DNA of 64,000 nt from Streptomyces altiplanensis (GCA_003719395.1 RHMC01000022.1:1-64000); one strand, 5' to 3'. Counted from the first letter of the stretch, positions 8,742-21,462 are shown. Made by a program: numbers and translations. Notes: generated by a model from the sequence alone, not told the origin.

Positions 8742-10185
8742 GTGAGATCCGCGCCCACCATCCTGCATCTCGACATGGATGCCTTCTACGCCGCCGCAGA
8801 GCAGGCGGCGAAGCCGAGTCTGCGCGGAAAGCCGGTGGTGGTCGGCGGTACCGGAACCCGCGGCGTCGTCGCCACCGCCTCGTACGAAGCCAGGCGCTTC
8901 GGGGTGCACTCCGCGATGCCGGTGGCCCAGGCCCGCCGGCTGTGCCCGAACGCCGCCTATCTGATGCCGCGCTTCTCCCTCTACCGTTCCGTGAGCGAAC
9001 AGGTCATGGAGCTCCTCGGCCGGCTTTCCCCGCTGGTGGAGCCGCTGAGTCTCGACGAGGCCTTCGTCGACCTGGAGGCGGGCGGGGTGGCCGACGACTC
9101 GGCCTCCGCCCGCAGGGCCGGAGAGCGGCTGCGGGCGGACATCCGGGCGGTCACGGGGCTCACGGGGTCAGTGGGGCTCGCGGGCTCCAAGATGCTCGCG
9201 AAGATCGCGTCGGAGCAGGCCAAGCCGGACGGGCTGACGCTCATAGAGCCGGGCACCGAGCGCGAGCTGCTGGGGCCGATGCCCGTACGGACACTGCCGG
9301 GGGTCGGGCCTGCCACCGGGGAGCACCTTCGGCGGGCGGGGATGACGGCCGTCGTCGACCTGGTGGAAGCGGGCGAGGACGAGCTCGTACGGCTGCTGGG
9401 GAAGGCGCACGGGGTCTCGCTGTACCGGATGGCCGTCGGGCACGACGACCGGCCCGTGGTGGCCGAGCGGGACGCGAAATCGGTGTCGGTCGAGGACACC
9501 TTCGAGGTGGACCTGCACGACCGGGTCAGGATCAGGACCGAAGTGGTCCGGCTGTCCGACCGGTGTGTGCAGCGGTTGCGGGCGGCCGGGCGGTCGGGCA
9601 GGACGGTGGTCCTCAAGGTGCGGAGGTACGACTTCTCGACGCTGACGCGTTCCGAGACGCTGCGTGGGCCGACGGACGATCCGGCAGTGGTGCGGGAGGC
9701 CGCAGGACGGCTGCTGGAGTCCGTGGACACCACGGGCGGGGTGCGGCTGCTCGGGGTGGGGGTCACCGGGCTCGCCGACTTCACGCAGGAAGACCTTTTC
9801 GCCCAGGCGGCCAGTGAGCGGGCGCAGGCGGAGTCGCAGTCGGCGGAAGAAGCCGTGGAGGCGGATCCGGGCGGCGGTGGGGCACTGGTGGCACCGATGC
9901 CCGAGGCGCCGCCGGAGCGCCGGTGGCTGGCCGGGCAGGACGTGCGGCATGCCGGCGTACGGAGCGGGATGGGTGCAGGGCAGCGGGGTCGGGAGGGTCA
10001 CCGTGCGGTTCGAGGAACCGACGTCGGCGCCCGGGCGGGTGCGGACCTTCAAGGTGGACGATCCGGATCTGGTGCCGTCGGATCCGCTCCCGCTGGTGAG
10101 GGCGGCCGGGGATCAGGCGGGGTCGTCTCCGGCCAGCCGGCCGAAGTCCCGGTCGGGGGCGGGGGAGGAGACGTCGAGCCCGTAG
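8742..10185 (+). CDS. dinB: DNA polymerase IV (Y-family), frame-shifted near the C-terminus
   Basis: Error-prone translesion DNA polymerase. The Y-family landmarks are present: HLDMDAFYAAAEQ at the N-terminus (catalytic Asp), SLDEAFVDL (second catalytic Asp-Glu, about residue 105), the helix-hairpin-helix TLPGVGPATGEHLRRAG, and the little-finger domain (SVSVEDTFEVDL onward). Start is GTG 8742; an upstream TTG 8712 is possible. Near 9952 the frame changes: the long ORF continues to 10493 with no family match, while the +1 frame gives a typical tail (YGAGWVQGSGVGRVTVRFEEP) ending at 10185. The 3' end overlaps the convergent PRC-barrel gene by about 70 bases. Confidence 0.87.
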
Positions 10186-10478
10186 TGGTGGTAGAGCTGG
10201 AGTTCCTGCTCGGGGGAGAGGTGGCGGCCGACACCGAAGTCCGGGGCGCCCTTGATCAGCGCGCGGTCGTAGGGGACGCGGAGGGAGTCGTTCACGACCG
10301 TGCTGGGTTCCAGGGGGACGAAGGCGTCGCGGCCGAAGAGGCCGGTGCGCACGGCTGCCCATTCGGGCACTCCCGTGGCGTCGTCGAGATACACCTCGTC
10401 CACCGTTCCGATCTTGTTGCCATTGCGGTCGAACGCCTTGCGGCCGATCAGACTGCGCGGATCGATGTCGGTCTGCAC
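10113..10478 (-). CDS. PRC-barrel domain protein
   Basis: 121 residues. The N-terminal two thirds is a PRC barrel (SLIGRKAFDRNGNKIGTVDEVYLDD and DAFVPLEPSTVVNDSLRVPYDRA); the C-terminus has the tail LSPEQELQLYHHYGLD, common in stress-related PRC-barrel proteins of Streptomyces. Such domains bind RNA or protein partners in RimM and photosynthetic reaction centres, but here no partner is evident. It is convergent with dinB and divergent from the riboswitch-gcvP unit. Confidence 0.85.
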   Translation of the reverse strand: MQTDIDPRSLIGRKAFDRNGNKIGTVDEVYLDDATGVPEWAAVRTGLFGRDAFVPLEPSTVVNDSLRVPYDRALIKGAPDFGVGRHLSPEQELQLYHHYGLDVSSPAPDRDFGRLAGDDPA

Positions 10479-10597
10479 GGTCCCTCCAACTGATCGCAGC
10501 TGCTCCGTAAGACCCTACGAAAGTGCACAACTGTGGACTCGGCCACTCGAGGGATCCGCGACGAGGCTCGCTGGTAGGCTGGCAAATGGCTGCTGAC

Positions 10598-10863
10598 CCC
10601 GTGCGGGAGAGTCTCCGGTGAACATTCCGGGGACGCCGAAGGAGCAAATCCTCCCCGGAATCTCTCAGGCCCCCGTACCGCACGGACGAGGTCACTCTGG
10701 AAAGCAGGGCGGGCGTCGGACGGGCATGTGCTGGAGAAGAGCACAGCACCTGTTGCGGCTCCCTTCCTCACCGACGGTGAAAGCCGGAACGACCCTCGGC
10801 GTCAGCGACGTCCGTACGGTCTTCCGGTGAAGCTCTCAGGTTGAGATGACAGAGGGGGAGGCC
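10598..10863 (+). ncRNA. Tandem glycine riboswitch
   Basis: Two glycine aptamers in a row precede gcvP. The first (about 10600-10706) has the GCGGGAGAGTCTCCGG start, CGCCGAAGGAGCAA, and AATCTCTCAGGCC followed by GGACGAGG...CTCTGGAAAGC. The second (about 10712-10863) has GCTGGAGAAGAGC, CACCGACGGTGAAAGCCGG and GAAGCTCTCAGGT...GATGACAGAGGGGGAG. These are the conserved cores of both aptamers. Glycine binding should switch on the glycine cleavage gene downstream. Confidence 0.95.
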
Positions 10864-10925
10864 GTCCGGGCACCCGTGCCGTGGTGCCCCTCGCAGGTCG
10901 CGTCAGACCAGGAGGCCTTCCGCAG

Positions 10926-13811
<2,886 letters not shown>

Positions 13812-13847
13812 CGGGCACGGTACGACGCAGGGGCGCGGACATGTGCC

Positions 13848-13881
13848 GGGGCCGGTTCGGAGATTCCTCCGGGCCGGCCCC
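13848..13881. terminator. Bidirectional terminator after gcvP
   Basis: A 15-bp stem (13848-13862 with 13867-13881; two G-U pairs in the middle on the plus strand) and a 4-base loop lie between gcvP and the convergent DUF5999 gene. Confidence 0.75.
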
Positions 13882-13924
13882 TCGTCGTATCGCCGTACGG
13901 CCGTAATCCGGCGTACGGGCCGGG

Positions 13925-14122
13925 CTACGCGGCCCTGACGACGTCCAGCGGGCGGTGCGGGGCGATGATCTGGCCGTCCGGCAGCAGCTCACCGGTGTCC
14001 TCGAAGACGAGAACTCCGTTGCACAGCAGGCTCCAGCCCTGCTCCGGATGGTGTGCCACGAGACGGGCGGCTTCCCGATCGGCGGATTCGGCGGTCGGGC
14101 AGGCTGGCTGGTGCTGGCACAT
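13925..14122 (-). CDS. DUF5999 small protein
   Basis: 65 residues, MCQHQPACPTAES at the start and NGVLVFEDTGELLPDG in the middle. The whole protein is typical of the Streptomyces DUF5999 family: two Cys near the N-terminus and one in SLLCNG, which could bind a metal. The in-frame extension upstream of ATG 14122 does not match the family. Its function is unknown. Confidence 0.8.
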   Translation of the reverse strand: MCQHQPACPTAESADREAARLVAHHPEQGWSLLCNGVLVFEDTGELLPDGQIIAPHRPLDVVRAA

Positions 14123-14450
14123 GGAAGGGTTCTTTCGCTGCGTTGTGGTGAGTGTCCTGCGGCTCGATGCGGTGCTCATGGCCGCCCCCCGTATCAGTCG
14201 GTCCGGTCCCAGTGTTGCCCTACGGGCGTCGATCCGCAGGGATTTCACGGCAGCTCTCCTTACTGATTAATGACGCATCACCCGTGCGGGCGGTTCAGCT
14301 CAACCGGGGCGTATCTTCGGGTGGTTCGGGGGGGCCGGTACGGGCTAGTCCGGATGGGCCAGCACTGTGCCCCGTGCCGGGGCGGGCACGGGGCACAGCG
14401 GACGTGGAAGGCGTCGCGAGGAGCTCGCGGGGGCTGGTGTGGTGCTGTCG
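14123..14450. other. Intergenic region with a terminator
   Basis: No gene seen. It should hold the promoter of the DUF5999 gene. It also carries a strong hairpin at 14365-14398 (listed separately). Confidence 0.5.
14365..14398 (-). terminator. Terminator of the 200-residue hypothetical gene
   Basis: A perfect 14-bp stem (14365-14378 with 14385-14398, arm CTGTGCCCCGTGCC) and a 6-base loop lie about 50 bases past the stop of the minus-strand gene that ends at 14451. Confidence 0.75.
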
Positions 14451-15053
14451 TCAGGCGGACTGGCTGAGGAGCGGGGCGTCCGCCGGCGGCGTGAGCCGGT
14501 GGGTCAGCAGCGGCAGCAGGTCGGCGACCCGGTGCGGGCGGTGCGAGGCGATGCCGGGCGGCGCGGGCGCCAGGGGCACGAGCAGGTCCGTCGGCAGCGG
14601 CATCGCGTCGGAGGCGTCGGTGTGTGCTTCGGGGCCGTCGTGCAGCCACAGGGTGAGCATGTAGAGCTCCGGCACGGACAGCAGGCGGGGCTGGTAGCGC
14701 GTCGTCATCGTCTCGGCCTGACGCAGCGCGCGCTCGCTGGAGGTGATGTACGGGCCCTCGCAGAAATGGGAGAAGGCCCAGCCGTCGGGGGTGAGCATGC
14801 TGTCGGCGGCGGCCACCGTGCGGTCGCCGCTGCGGATCAGGAACCGCCAGCCGGTCAGCCGGGTGCGCAGCGGCATGCCGGAGGGAATGATCCCGTCCAG
14901 GACGTGGACGGGAAGAGGGAACTCGGGGCTCAGGGGTCCCTGGGCCGTACGGAGGGCCGCAGGACGGGCCTCCCGGACGGCGGTGGGGGAACCGAGTGCC
15001 GCGAGGACGCTGCGCAGGGCGGGCGCGGGAGCCGAGGGGACAAGCAGCGGCAT
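14451..15053 (-). CDS. Conserved hypothetical protein
   Basis: 200 residues with no motif I can name. The sequence is well composed and codon use is normal for Streptomyces. Two stretches look structured: RLTGWRFLIRSGDRTVAAADS and GWAFSHFCEGPYITSSERALRQAE (middle). There is no signal peptide or membrane segment. It has its own terminator downstream and a 500-base upstream region shared with the divergent GCS2-like ligase gene. Confidence 0.7.
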   Translation of the reverse strand: MPLLVPSAPAPALRSVLAALGSPTAVREARPAALRTAQGPLSPEFPLPVHVLDGIIPSGMPLRTRLTGWRFLIRSGDRTVAAADSMLTPDGWAFSHFCEGPYITSSERALRQAETMTTRYQPRLLSVPELYMLTLWLHDGPEAHTDASDAMPLPTDLLVPLAPAPPGIASHRPHRVADLLPLLTHRLTPPADAPLLSQSA

Positions 15054-15549
15054 GGTGGGTCGCCTCTCACTTGGGAGACACGGTGATGCGTGGGCAGTGC
15101 GGACGGCGCTGTCTGCGTGTGATGCAGGTGCGGGGTCAGAGGGGGGCCGTGGGGCGATGGCCGGGGCGCCAACTCTCTGCCTCGTCTGCGGAGTTTATAC
15201 GAGACGTGTTCACATGGTGTTTCAGCTAGCGGTCTTCGGTATTGCAGGCAAGGCTGTATCCAGACCTTTTCCTGTGGAGAATCTACCCATTCAGCGGGAG
15301 CACAGGCCTGTGGCCTGGAAAGTTCCGGCGGAAGCGGTAGGCCGGAAAACATCGGATTTTTTCACCGGCGGCAGAGGGCTGGTATCTGCTTTCTGCCGCA
15401 TGCCGAGTGAATGTGCCGCTGGGCTTCTCCGCCGAGAGTACTCGGTCCTCGGCAGCCGCGGGACGTTACGGATCAGCATGTCTGGGCATCATCGATCGTG
15501 ACGTGAATGCCCGATGCTGTGAGCCGCCCACTCGAGGAGGGGTACTTCG
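15054..15549. other. Divergent intergenic region
   Basis: Nearly 500 bases with no gene, less GC-rich than its surroundings in places (15190-15380). It contains a perfect 15-base inverted repeat CAGGCC-TGT-GGCCTG near 15301-15315. It must hold the promoters of the divergent genes at 15053 and 15550. I cannot assign -10/-35 boxes with confidence. Confidence 0.4.
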
Positions 15550-17057
15550 ATGGGGGAGAAGGTCGTAGCAGGCGGGTTCGATCTGTCGGACCGGCAGCGG
15601 TACCGGAGGAAACTCCAGCAGTGCCTGGAGGGGCTGGAGCGGCTGCTGGCGGAGAAGCGCTTCGATCGTCCCAGGAACCTCATGGGGCTGGAGATCGAGC
15701 TCAATCTCGCTGGGGCCGACGGGATGCCGGCGATGGTGAACGCGGAGGTCCTCGACCGGATCGCCAGCAGTGATTTCCAGACCGAACTCGGAATGTTCAA
15801 TCTGGAAGTGAATATTGTTCCGCACCGGCTGGGAGGCCGCGTCTTCGATCAGCTGGCAGAGGAGTTGCGCACCAGCCTGGGGTATGCCGACAGAAAGGCG
15901 CGGGAGGTCGCCGCGGGCATTGTGATGATCGGAATTCTGCCGACGCTCGGGCGTCATGATCTGGTTTCGGCGAACCTCTCCGACATCGACCGCTACCAGC
16001 TGCTCAATGATCAGATCGTCGCCGCGCGGGGCGAGGACTTCACACTCGATATCGCCGGCGTGGAGCGTTTGACCTGTACCTTCGCCTCCATTACGCCCGA
16101 AGCGGCCTGCACCTCCGTGCAGTTGCACCTCCAGGTCACGCCGAACCGGTTCGCGGACGTGTGGAACGCGGCCCAGGCGGTCGCGGCGGTGCAGATAGCC
16201 GTGGGCGCCAACTCGCCGTTCCTCTTCGGGCGCGAGCTGTGGCGCGAGTCGCGGCCGCCTCTCTTCCAGCAGGCCACCGACACCCGCCCGCCGGAGCTGA
16301 AGGCCCAGGGCGTACGGCCCAGGACGTGGTTCGGCGAGCGGTGGGTGGATTCGGCGTACGAGCTCTTCGAGGAGAACGTGCGCTACTTCCCGGCCCTCCT
16401 GCCGATATGCGACGACGAGGACCCGCTCCTGGTGCTCGACGACGGCGGGGTGCCGCGGCTCCAGGAGCTGGTGCTGCACAACGGAACGGTCTACCGCTGG
16501 AACCGGCCCGTGTACGGGCTGGTCGACGGCGTACCGCATCTGCGGGTCGAGAACAGGGTGCTCCCCGCGGGGCCGACGGTGACCGATGTGATCGCCAACG
16601 CGGCCTTCTACTACGGGCTGGTCCGGGCTCTCGCCGAGGACGCGCGGCCGGTGTGGAAGCGGCTTCCCTTCGAGGCCGCGGAGGAGAACTTCGACGCGGC
16701 CTGCCGCCACGGCATCGACGCGGAGATCGTCTGGCCGAAGCCGGGACGGGCGAACGGGACCGGGCGGGTGCCGGCCGTCAGGCTCGTACGGGAAGAGCTG
16801 CTGCCGCTGGCCGCGGCCGGACTCGACGCCTGGGGCATCGAGCCCGCGGACCGCGACTATTACCTCGGCATCATCGAGCAGCGGTGCAGGCGGCGCGTGA
16901 ACGGTGCTTCCTGGCAGGTGGACACGTACCACCGCGCCCTGGAGGCCGGTCTGGAGCGCGAAGCCGCGCTGGCCGCCACCACCCGCCGCTACAGCGAGCT
17001 GGTGCACCGGGCGATCCGGTGCACACCTGGCCCGTGGGGTTCCCGGGGCGGGCCTGA
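15550..17057 (+). CDS. Glutamate-cysteine ligase (GCS2) family protein
   Basis: About 502 residues after repair. It belongs to the GCS2/carboxylate-amine ligase fold: NLMGLEIELNLAG near the N-terminus (metal/ATP site Glu-x-Glu), TSVQLHLQV, GANSPFLFGRELWRESR and ENRVLPAGPTVTD. Such enzymes join glutamate or a related acid to an amine using ATP. This subgroup is conserved in Streptomyces, and its true substrate is unknown to me. ATG 15550 follows GAGGAGG. Near 17022 one G is missing from CGGGCGATCC; restoring it gives the natural tail (DPVHTWPVG) and a stop at 17057. As sequenced the frame instead runs to 17202 through Pro/Gly/Arg-rich junk. Confidence 0.83.
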
Positions 17058-17299
17058 GGGCCGCCCGGCCGCTCCGGCCCGCCTCCTCGCCGGCCGGGTG
17101 CCGGGTGGGCCGTCGCCGCCGTCCGGGGAGCGCCGGGCCCGCGGTACGGGGCCGGGTCGTGGACCTGGTGCCGTCCGCCTCCGCGTCGTCGGCAAGCTGT
17201 GACCTCCCAGGGCCTGTCACGCGCGGTCTCCGTGCCCGCGTCCGAGGCCCTGGCGGGCGGAGCCGGTGATGCGGCGGGATTGCCGAACTGGAGGCTGGT

Positions 17300-18100
17300 G
17301 TGCAGGCAGAGGCGGGGCGGGTGGCCGGTTCTCATCCCGGGCAGGGGGTGACGCCGTGGATCCTCCGTACCGAGGTTCTGGTCGTTCTCGCGCTCTCGCT
17401 GGGCGCGAGCGCGGTGTCGTCCCTGATCAGTTTTGTCGGAGCGCTCACGAAACCCGGCGGGCTCAGGGACCAGGCGGCGCAGCTCAACGGGTCGTACACA
17501 CCGGGGCGGCCGTGGCTGGACCTCGCCTGGCAGCTGTTCGGAATCACGTCGGCGCTGGTGCCCGTGGCGCTGGTCGCGTACCTGCTGATGCGGGAGGGCG
17601 CGGGGCTGCGCGCGATCGGGTTCGACCGTACGCGGCCGTGGCCGGACCTGGGGCGGGGTGTGCTGGTCGCGGCGGGCATCGGCAGCGCGGGGCTGGCCTT
17701 CTACCTGGTCGCCATCGAGTCGGGGTTCAACCTCACGGTGGTGCCGGAATCGCTGCCCTCGGTGTGGTGGAAGTTTCCCGTGCTGATCCTGTCCGCGATG
17801 CAGAACTCCGTGCTGGAGGAAGTCATCGTCGTCGGGTACCTGCTGCGCAGGCTCGATCAGCTGGGGTGGTCGCCGGTGGCGGCTCTGGCGGCGAGTTCGG
17901 TGTTGCGCGGCTCGTACCACCTGTATCAGGGGATCGGCGGCTTCATCGGCAACATGGTGATGGGCGCGGTCTTCGTGCTGCTGTACCGGCGCTGGGGGCG
18001 GGTCGGGCCGCTGGTCGTGGCCCACACGCTGCTCGATGTCGGGGCCTTCGTCGGGTACGCGCTGCTGGCGGGCAGAGTGGGATGGCTGCCGACTGCTTGA
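17300..18100 (+). CDS. CPBP-family intramembrane metalloprotease
   Basis: 266 residues with six or more hydrophobic segments. The CPBP/Abi motifs are clear: EEVIVVGYLLRRL (motif 1, Glu-Glu), SSVLRGSYHLYQG (motif 2, His) and VVAHTLLDVGAF (motif 3, His). These residues coordinate zinc in Rce1-type proteases. The substrate is unknown. GTG 17300 is the start used; a 14-bp terminator lies just after the gene. Confidence 0.87.
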   Translation: MQAEAGRVAGSHPGQGVTPWILRTEVLVVLALSLGASAVSSLISFVGALTKPGGLRDQAAQLNGSYTPGRPWLDLAWQLFGITSALVPVALVAYLLMREGAGLRAIGFDRTRPWPDLGRGVLVAAGIGSAGLAFYLVAIESGFNLTVVPESLPSVWWKFPVLILSAMQNSVLEEVIVVGYLLRRLDQLGWSPVAALAASSVLRGSYHLYQGIGGFIGNMVMGAVFVLLYRRWGRVGPLVVAHTLLDVGAFVGYALLAGRVGWLPTA

Positions 18101-18111
18101 GGACGTGAGGA

Positions 18112-18160
18112 GGGGGCGTACCGGATTTCCGTTCCGTACGGGACGTTCCGGTACGCCCCC
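18112..18160. terminator. Terminator between convergent genes
   Basis: A 14-bp perfect stem (18112-18125 with 18147-18160, arm GGGGGCGTACCGGA) lies between the CPBP gene and the convergent PhzF gene and can serve both. Confidence 0.82.
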
Positions 18161-18178
18161 TTCGGGCTGCCGGCGCTG

Positions 18179-19000
18179 TCAGGCGAGCAGCTCGCCGTCG
18201 ACGACGGTGACGGCCCCGCCGGTCAGCAGGGTGCGGTCGCCGCGCAGTGACGTGGCGACGAGGCCGGTGCGGGCGGAGGCCTGGAGGCCGGTCAGCTCGT
18301 CGCGGCCGAGGCGGGCCGACCAGAACGGGGCGAGGGCCGTGTGCGCGCTGCCGGTCACCGGGTCCTCGTCGATGCCGACCTGGGGGAAGAAGCAGCGCGA
18401 GACGAAGTCGTAGCCGCGGGAGGGGGCTTCGGCTGCGGCCGTGGCGATGATGCCGCGCCTGGAGTGGGCCACGAGGGCGGCGAAGTCGGGTGCGAGCGCC
18501 CGTACGACCGACTCGTCGGCCAGCTCGACCAGCAGGTCGCCGATGTGCGGCCCGGTGTCGTGGGCCGAGAGGATCTCGGCGCCCAGAGCCTTGCTCACAC
18601 CGTCGGGGACGGGCGCCCCGGTGAGCGGCGCGGTCGGGAAGTCGAGGGTGTAGGCGCCGCTCTCCCGCACGGTGGTGGTCAGGATGCCGCAGCGTGCCGA
18701 GAAGTGAACGGTGCCGGTCGCGGTGCCCGTGGTGTGCAGGACGTGGGCGGTGGCCAGGGTGGCGTGGCCGCACATGTCCACCTCGGTGGCGGGGGTGAAC
18801 CAGCGCAGCGCCCAGTCGGCGTCGCCGCCGGCGGGGAGCGGGTGGGCGAAGGCGGTCTCGGGATGGTTCACCTCGGCCGCGACCCGCTGGAGCCAGGCGT
18901 CGTCGGGGAAGCCGCCGGAGTCCAGCAGCAGGACTCCGGCCGGATTTCCGGCGAAGGGACGGTCGGTGAAGGCGTCGACGATTCGAATCCGCATGGCCAT
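18179..19000 (-). CDS. PhzF-family isomerase
   Basis: 273 residues of the PhzF/diaminopimelate-epimerase fold. The conserved blocks are IVDAFTDRPFAGNPAGV at the N-terminus, NHPETAF (catalytic Glu, about residue 48), DMCGHATLA and GIDEDPVTGSAH near the C-terminus. The family includes phenazine isomerases, but most actinobacterial members have no assigned substrate, and no phenazine genes are present here. Start at ATG 19000, or ATG 18994 two codons later. Confidence 0.88.
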   Translation of the reverse strand: MAMRIRIVDAFTDRPFAGNPAGVLLLDSGGFPDDAWLQRVAAEVNHPETAFAHPLPAGGDADWALRWFTPATEVDMCGHATLATAHVLHTTGTATGTVHFSARCGILTTTVRESGAYTLDFPTAPLTGAPVPDGVSKALGAEILSAHDTGPHIGDLLVELADESVVRALAPDFAALVAHSRRGIIATAAAEAPSRGYDFVSRCFFPQVGIDEDPVTGSAHTALAPFWSARLGRDELTGLQASARTGLVATSLRGDRTLLTGGAVTVVDGELLA

Positions 19001-19132
19001 GAACGTAGCGGCGGGGCAAAGCCGCAGGCCAAGTCCAATTTCGTACGAATGGCCCTTTGATGCTTGGCGGAAGAGTCGTTCCGATATATCGTTGAAGCAT
19101 CGCGACAGGTCACCGATGGAGGGAGCGCGGCG

Positions 19133-19722
19133 ATGCGTTCACATGGACACGGACATGGAGACGGCGGGCCCGGTCATCGCGGCCGGGGTGACTTCGAGGG
19201 GGCGGCGCGCGGCGTTCGGTCCCTTCGGGCCGCCGTTCGGCGGGCCGTGGGGCGGCGGACGAGGCCGGGGCGGCCGCGGGGCCGGGCGTGCGCGGCGACG
19301 TACGCGCGTCGAGCCTGGCGCTGCTGGCGGACCGGCCCATGCACGGCTACGAGATGATCCAGGAGATCGGCGAGCGCAGTGGCGGGGCCTGGCGGCCGAG
19401 TCCCGGCTCGGTCTACCCGACGCTCCAACTGCTCGAGGACGAAGGGCTGATCGTCAGCGAGAGCGAGAGCGGCAAGAAGCTGTTCACCCTCACCGACGCG
19501 GGGCGTACCGAGGCGGAGGGCGGGCCGCGGGCTCCCTGGGAGGAAGCGGGGCGCGGCATCGACTGGGAGAACGTGAATGAGATCCGGCAGGCCGGGTTCG
19601 GGCTGATGGAGGCGTTCGGCCAGGTCTGGAAGACCGGATCGGCCGAGCAGCGGCAGAAGGCCCTCGCCGTCATCAACGAGTCCCGCAAGAAGCTCTACCT
19701 GATCCTTGCCGACGAGGACTGA
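19133..19722 (+). pseudogene. PadR-family regulator, two frameshifts as sequenced
   Basis: A GGAGGG site precedes ATG 19133. The N-terminus is His/Gly-rich (MRSHGHGHGDGG), which could bind metal. The frame is lost near 19200 and again near 19290. Joining the three pieces gives RRAAFGPFGPPFGGP, a Gly/Arg-rich hinge, then the PadR winged helix (VRASSLALLADRPMHGYEMI, SPGSVYPTLQLLEDEGLI) and a C-terminal dimerisation helix to the stop at 19722. The DNA-binding part is intact from 19288. The shifts fall in GC-rich runs and are probably sequencing errors, so the gene is likely functional. Confidence 0.8.
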
Positions 19723-19882
19723 GGAGACGGGGAACCCCGGCGTCCCGCGTCGGGTTGTCCGGGTTTCCCTGTTCTCATCCGTAAGGAGGAGGGCTCGCGG
19801 GGGGTTGCCCACCTTCTGTCGGATGCGCAAATGCTCCCCGCCGGGGATGCCGCCGACGGCGGCGGCTGATGAGGTGGGAGAT

Positions 19883-20413
19883 GTGCAAAGCCGTACCCCA
19901 CGGGCTCCTCGGGAGTCCGCCCCCTCCTGTGCAGACGTCGAAGCCGGGCTCACCGCAGAGCTCGCCTCGGTGGTCGCGGGTGCGCGCAGGCGGGCGCTGC
20001 GGGACGGCGACCGGCAGATCGACACCGCGCATCTGCTGCACTCGGTGATCGAGACCGACCCCGATGTCAGGGCCGCGTTCGACGGCGGCCCGCAGGTCGC
20101 CAGGGTGCTCGGTTACCTCGTGCAGCGCAGCATCGGTTACGGGCTGCGCTGGCAGGGGGCGGTGGAGGGCTCCGGCGCGGTGCCCATGGCGGGGGGCACC
20201 GGCGTGGCGGGCTGGTCGCCCGCCGCTGTCGCGGCCATGGAGGGGGCGCTGGGGCGTGCCGAGGAGCGCGGCGACCGGCGTGCCTGCGGCCTCGACCTGC
20301 TCGCCGCGCTCGCCGCGGAGCCCGACTGCCGCGCGGTCGAAGTGCTCCGGCGGGCCGGTGTCGACACGGAGCTGCTGCGCGGGGCGCTCCGCGGAGGATC
20401 TCGACAGGTGTGA
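19883..20413 (+). CDS. Clp N-terminal (repeat) domain protein
   Basis: About 176 residues from GTG 19883, with GAGGTGGGAG just upstream; longer in-frame starts look like non-coding sequence. It contains two Clp-N type repeats: LASVVAGARRRALRDGDRQ-IDTAHLLHSVIE (about 25-60) and AAMEGALGRAEERGDRRACGLDLLAAL (about 115-145). These helices bind substrates or adaptors in ClpC/ClpA, but this protein has no ATPase. It may act as a stand-alone adaptor; that is inference. Confidence 0.82.
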   Translation: MQSRTPRAPRESAPSCADVEAGLTAELASVVAGARRRALRDGDRQIDTAHLLHSVIETDPDVRAAFDGGPQVARVLGYLVQRSIGYGLRWQGAVEGSGAVPMAGGTGVAGWSPAAVAAMEGALGRAEERGDRRACGLDLLAALAAEPDCRAVEVLRRAGVDTELLRGALRGGSRQV

Positions 20414-20453
20414 CCGGGATGAGACTCCTGACGTCAACTGGCATGATGTGCCG

Positions 20454-21452
20454 ATGCAAGCGTCTCAGGGGAGGAGCGCCGGCCTGGGACTTGCCCTGGC
20501 ATCGGCGTTCGCATTCGGTGGTTCGGGTGTCGCGGCCAAGCCGCTGATCGAAGCGGGGCTCGACCCGCTGCACGTGGTGTGGCTGCGCGTGACCGGTGCC
20601 GCGCTCGTCATGTTGCCCGTGGCCTGGCGCCACCGCGCCCTGCTGCTGCGCAGACCCGCTCTGCTCGCCGGTTTCGGCCTGCTCGCGGTCGCCGGTGTGC
20701 AGGCCTTCTACTTCGCCTCGCTGTCCCGGATCCCCGTCGGCGTCGCCCTGCTCATCGAATACCTCGCCCCCGCGCTCGTGCTCGGCTGGGTCCGCTTCGT
20801 GCAGCGCAGACCGGTGACGCGCGCCGCGGCGGTGGGTGTGGTGCTGGCCGTCGCGGGTCTGGCCTGCGTCGTCGAGGTGTGGGCGGGGCTGAGTTTCGAC
20901 GCGCTCGGGCTGCTGTTCGCGCTCGGCGCCGCCTGCTGCCAGGTCGGCTACTTCGTCCTGTCCGACCAGGGCAGCACCGGCGACGACGCGGCCGACCCGC
21001 TCGGCGTCATCGCGTACGGACTGCTCATCGGCGCCGCGGTGCTGACCGTCGTGGCGCGCCCCTGGGGCATGGACTGGTCCCTGCTCGCGGGGAGCGCGGA
21101 GATGGGCGGGGCGGACGTGCCGGCCGCGCTGCTGCTCGGCTGGATCGTACTGATCGCCACCGTCCTCGCGTACGTCACGGGCGTGGTCTCGGTGCGCAGG
21201 CTGTCGCCGCAGGTGGCCGGTGTGGTCGCCTGCCTGGAGGCGGTCATCGCGACCGTACTGGCGTGGGTGCTGCTGCGTGAGCACCTGTCCGCGCCGCAGA
21301 TCATCGGCGGAGCCGTGGTGCTCGTCGCCTTCATCGCCCAGTCGTCGGCGCCCAAGGCACCGAGCGGGCCCGTCGCGGGCGGTCCCGCGAGGGCGGGTGC
21401 GGATCTCCACCAGGCGGACGGGGAGTTGTCCGCCGGGCGGTCCGCGTCATAG
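20454..21452 (+). CDS. EamA-family (DMT) transporter
   Basis: 332 residues, ten hydrophobic helices in two EamA repeats of five (helices at about 10-30 through 140, then 150-300) and a hydrophilic tail. FAFGGSGVAAKPLIEAG and LEAVIATVLAWVLLREHLS are the typical repeat ends. It probably exports amino acids or other metabolites; the substrate cannot be read. ATG 20454 lies 41 bases after the Clp-N gene. Its stop is directly followed by a candidate leader peptide for a second EamA gene. Confidence 0.87.
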   Translation: MQASQGRSAGLGLALASAFAFGGSGVAAKPLIEAGLDPLHVVWLRVTGAALVMLPVAWRHRALLLRRPALLAGFGLLAVAGVQAFYFASLSRIPVGVALLIEYLAPALVLGWVRFVQRRPVTRAAAVGVVLAVAGLACVVEVWAGLSFDALGLLFALGAACCQVGYFVLSDQGSTGDDAADPLGVIAYGLLIGAAVLTVVARPWGMDWSLLAGSAEMGGADVPAALLLGWIVLIATVLAYVTGVVSVRRLSPQVAGVVACLEAVIATVLAWVLLREHLSAPQIIGGAVVLVAFIAQSSAPKAPSGPVAGGPARAGADLHQADGELSAGRSAS

Positions 21453-21462
21453 GGTGACGATC

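Noticed and set aside
8456..9817. Long plus-strand frame overlapping the MerR and dinB genes
   Set aside because: Its product is Arg/Gly/Ala-rich and repeats the codon pattern of the dinB frame shifted by one; it is a shadow of high-GC coding DNA.
14270..15501. Plus-strand frames opposite the 200-residue hypothetical gene
   Set aside because: They run across the terminator at 14365-14398 and lack ribosome sites; products are low-complexity.
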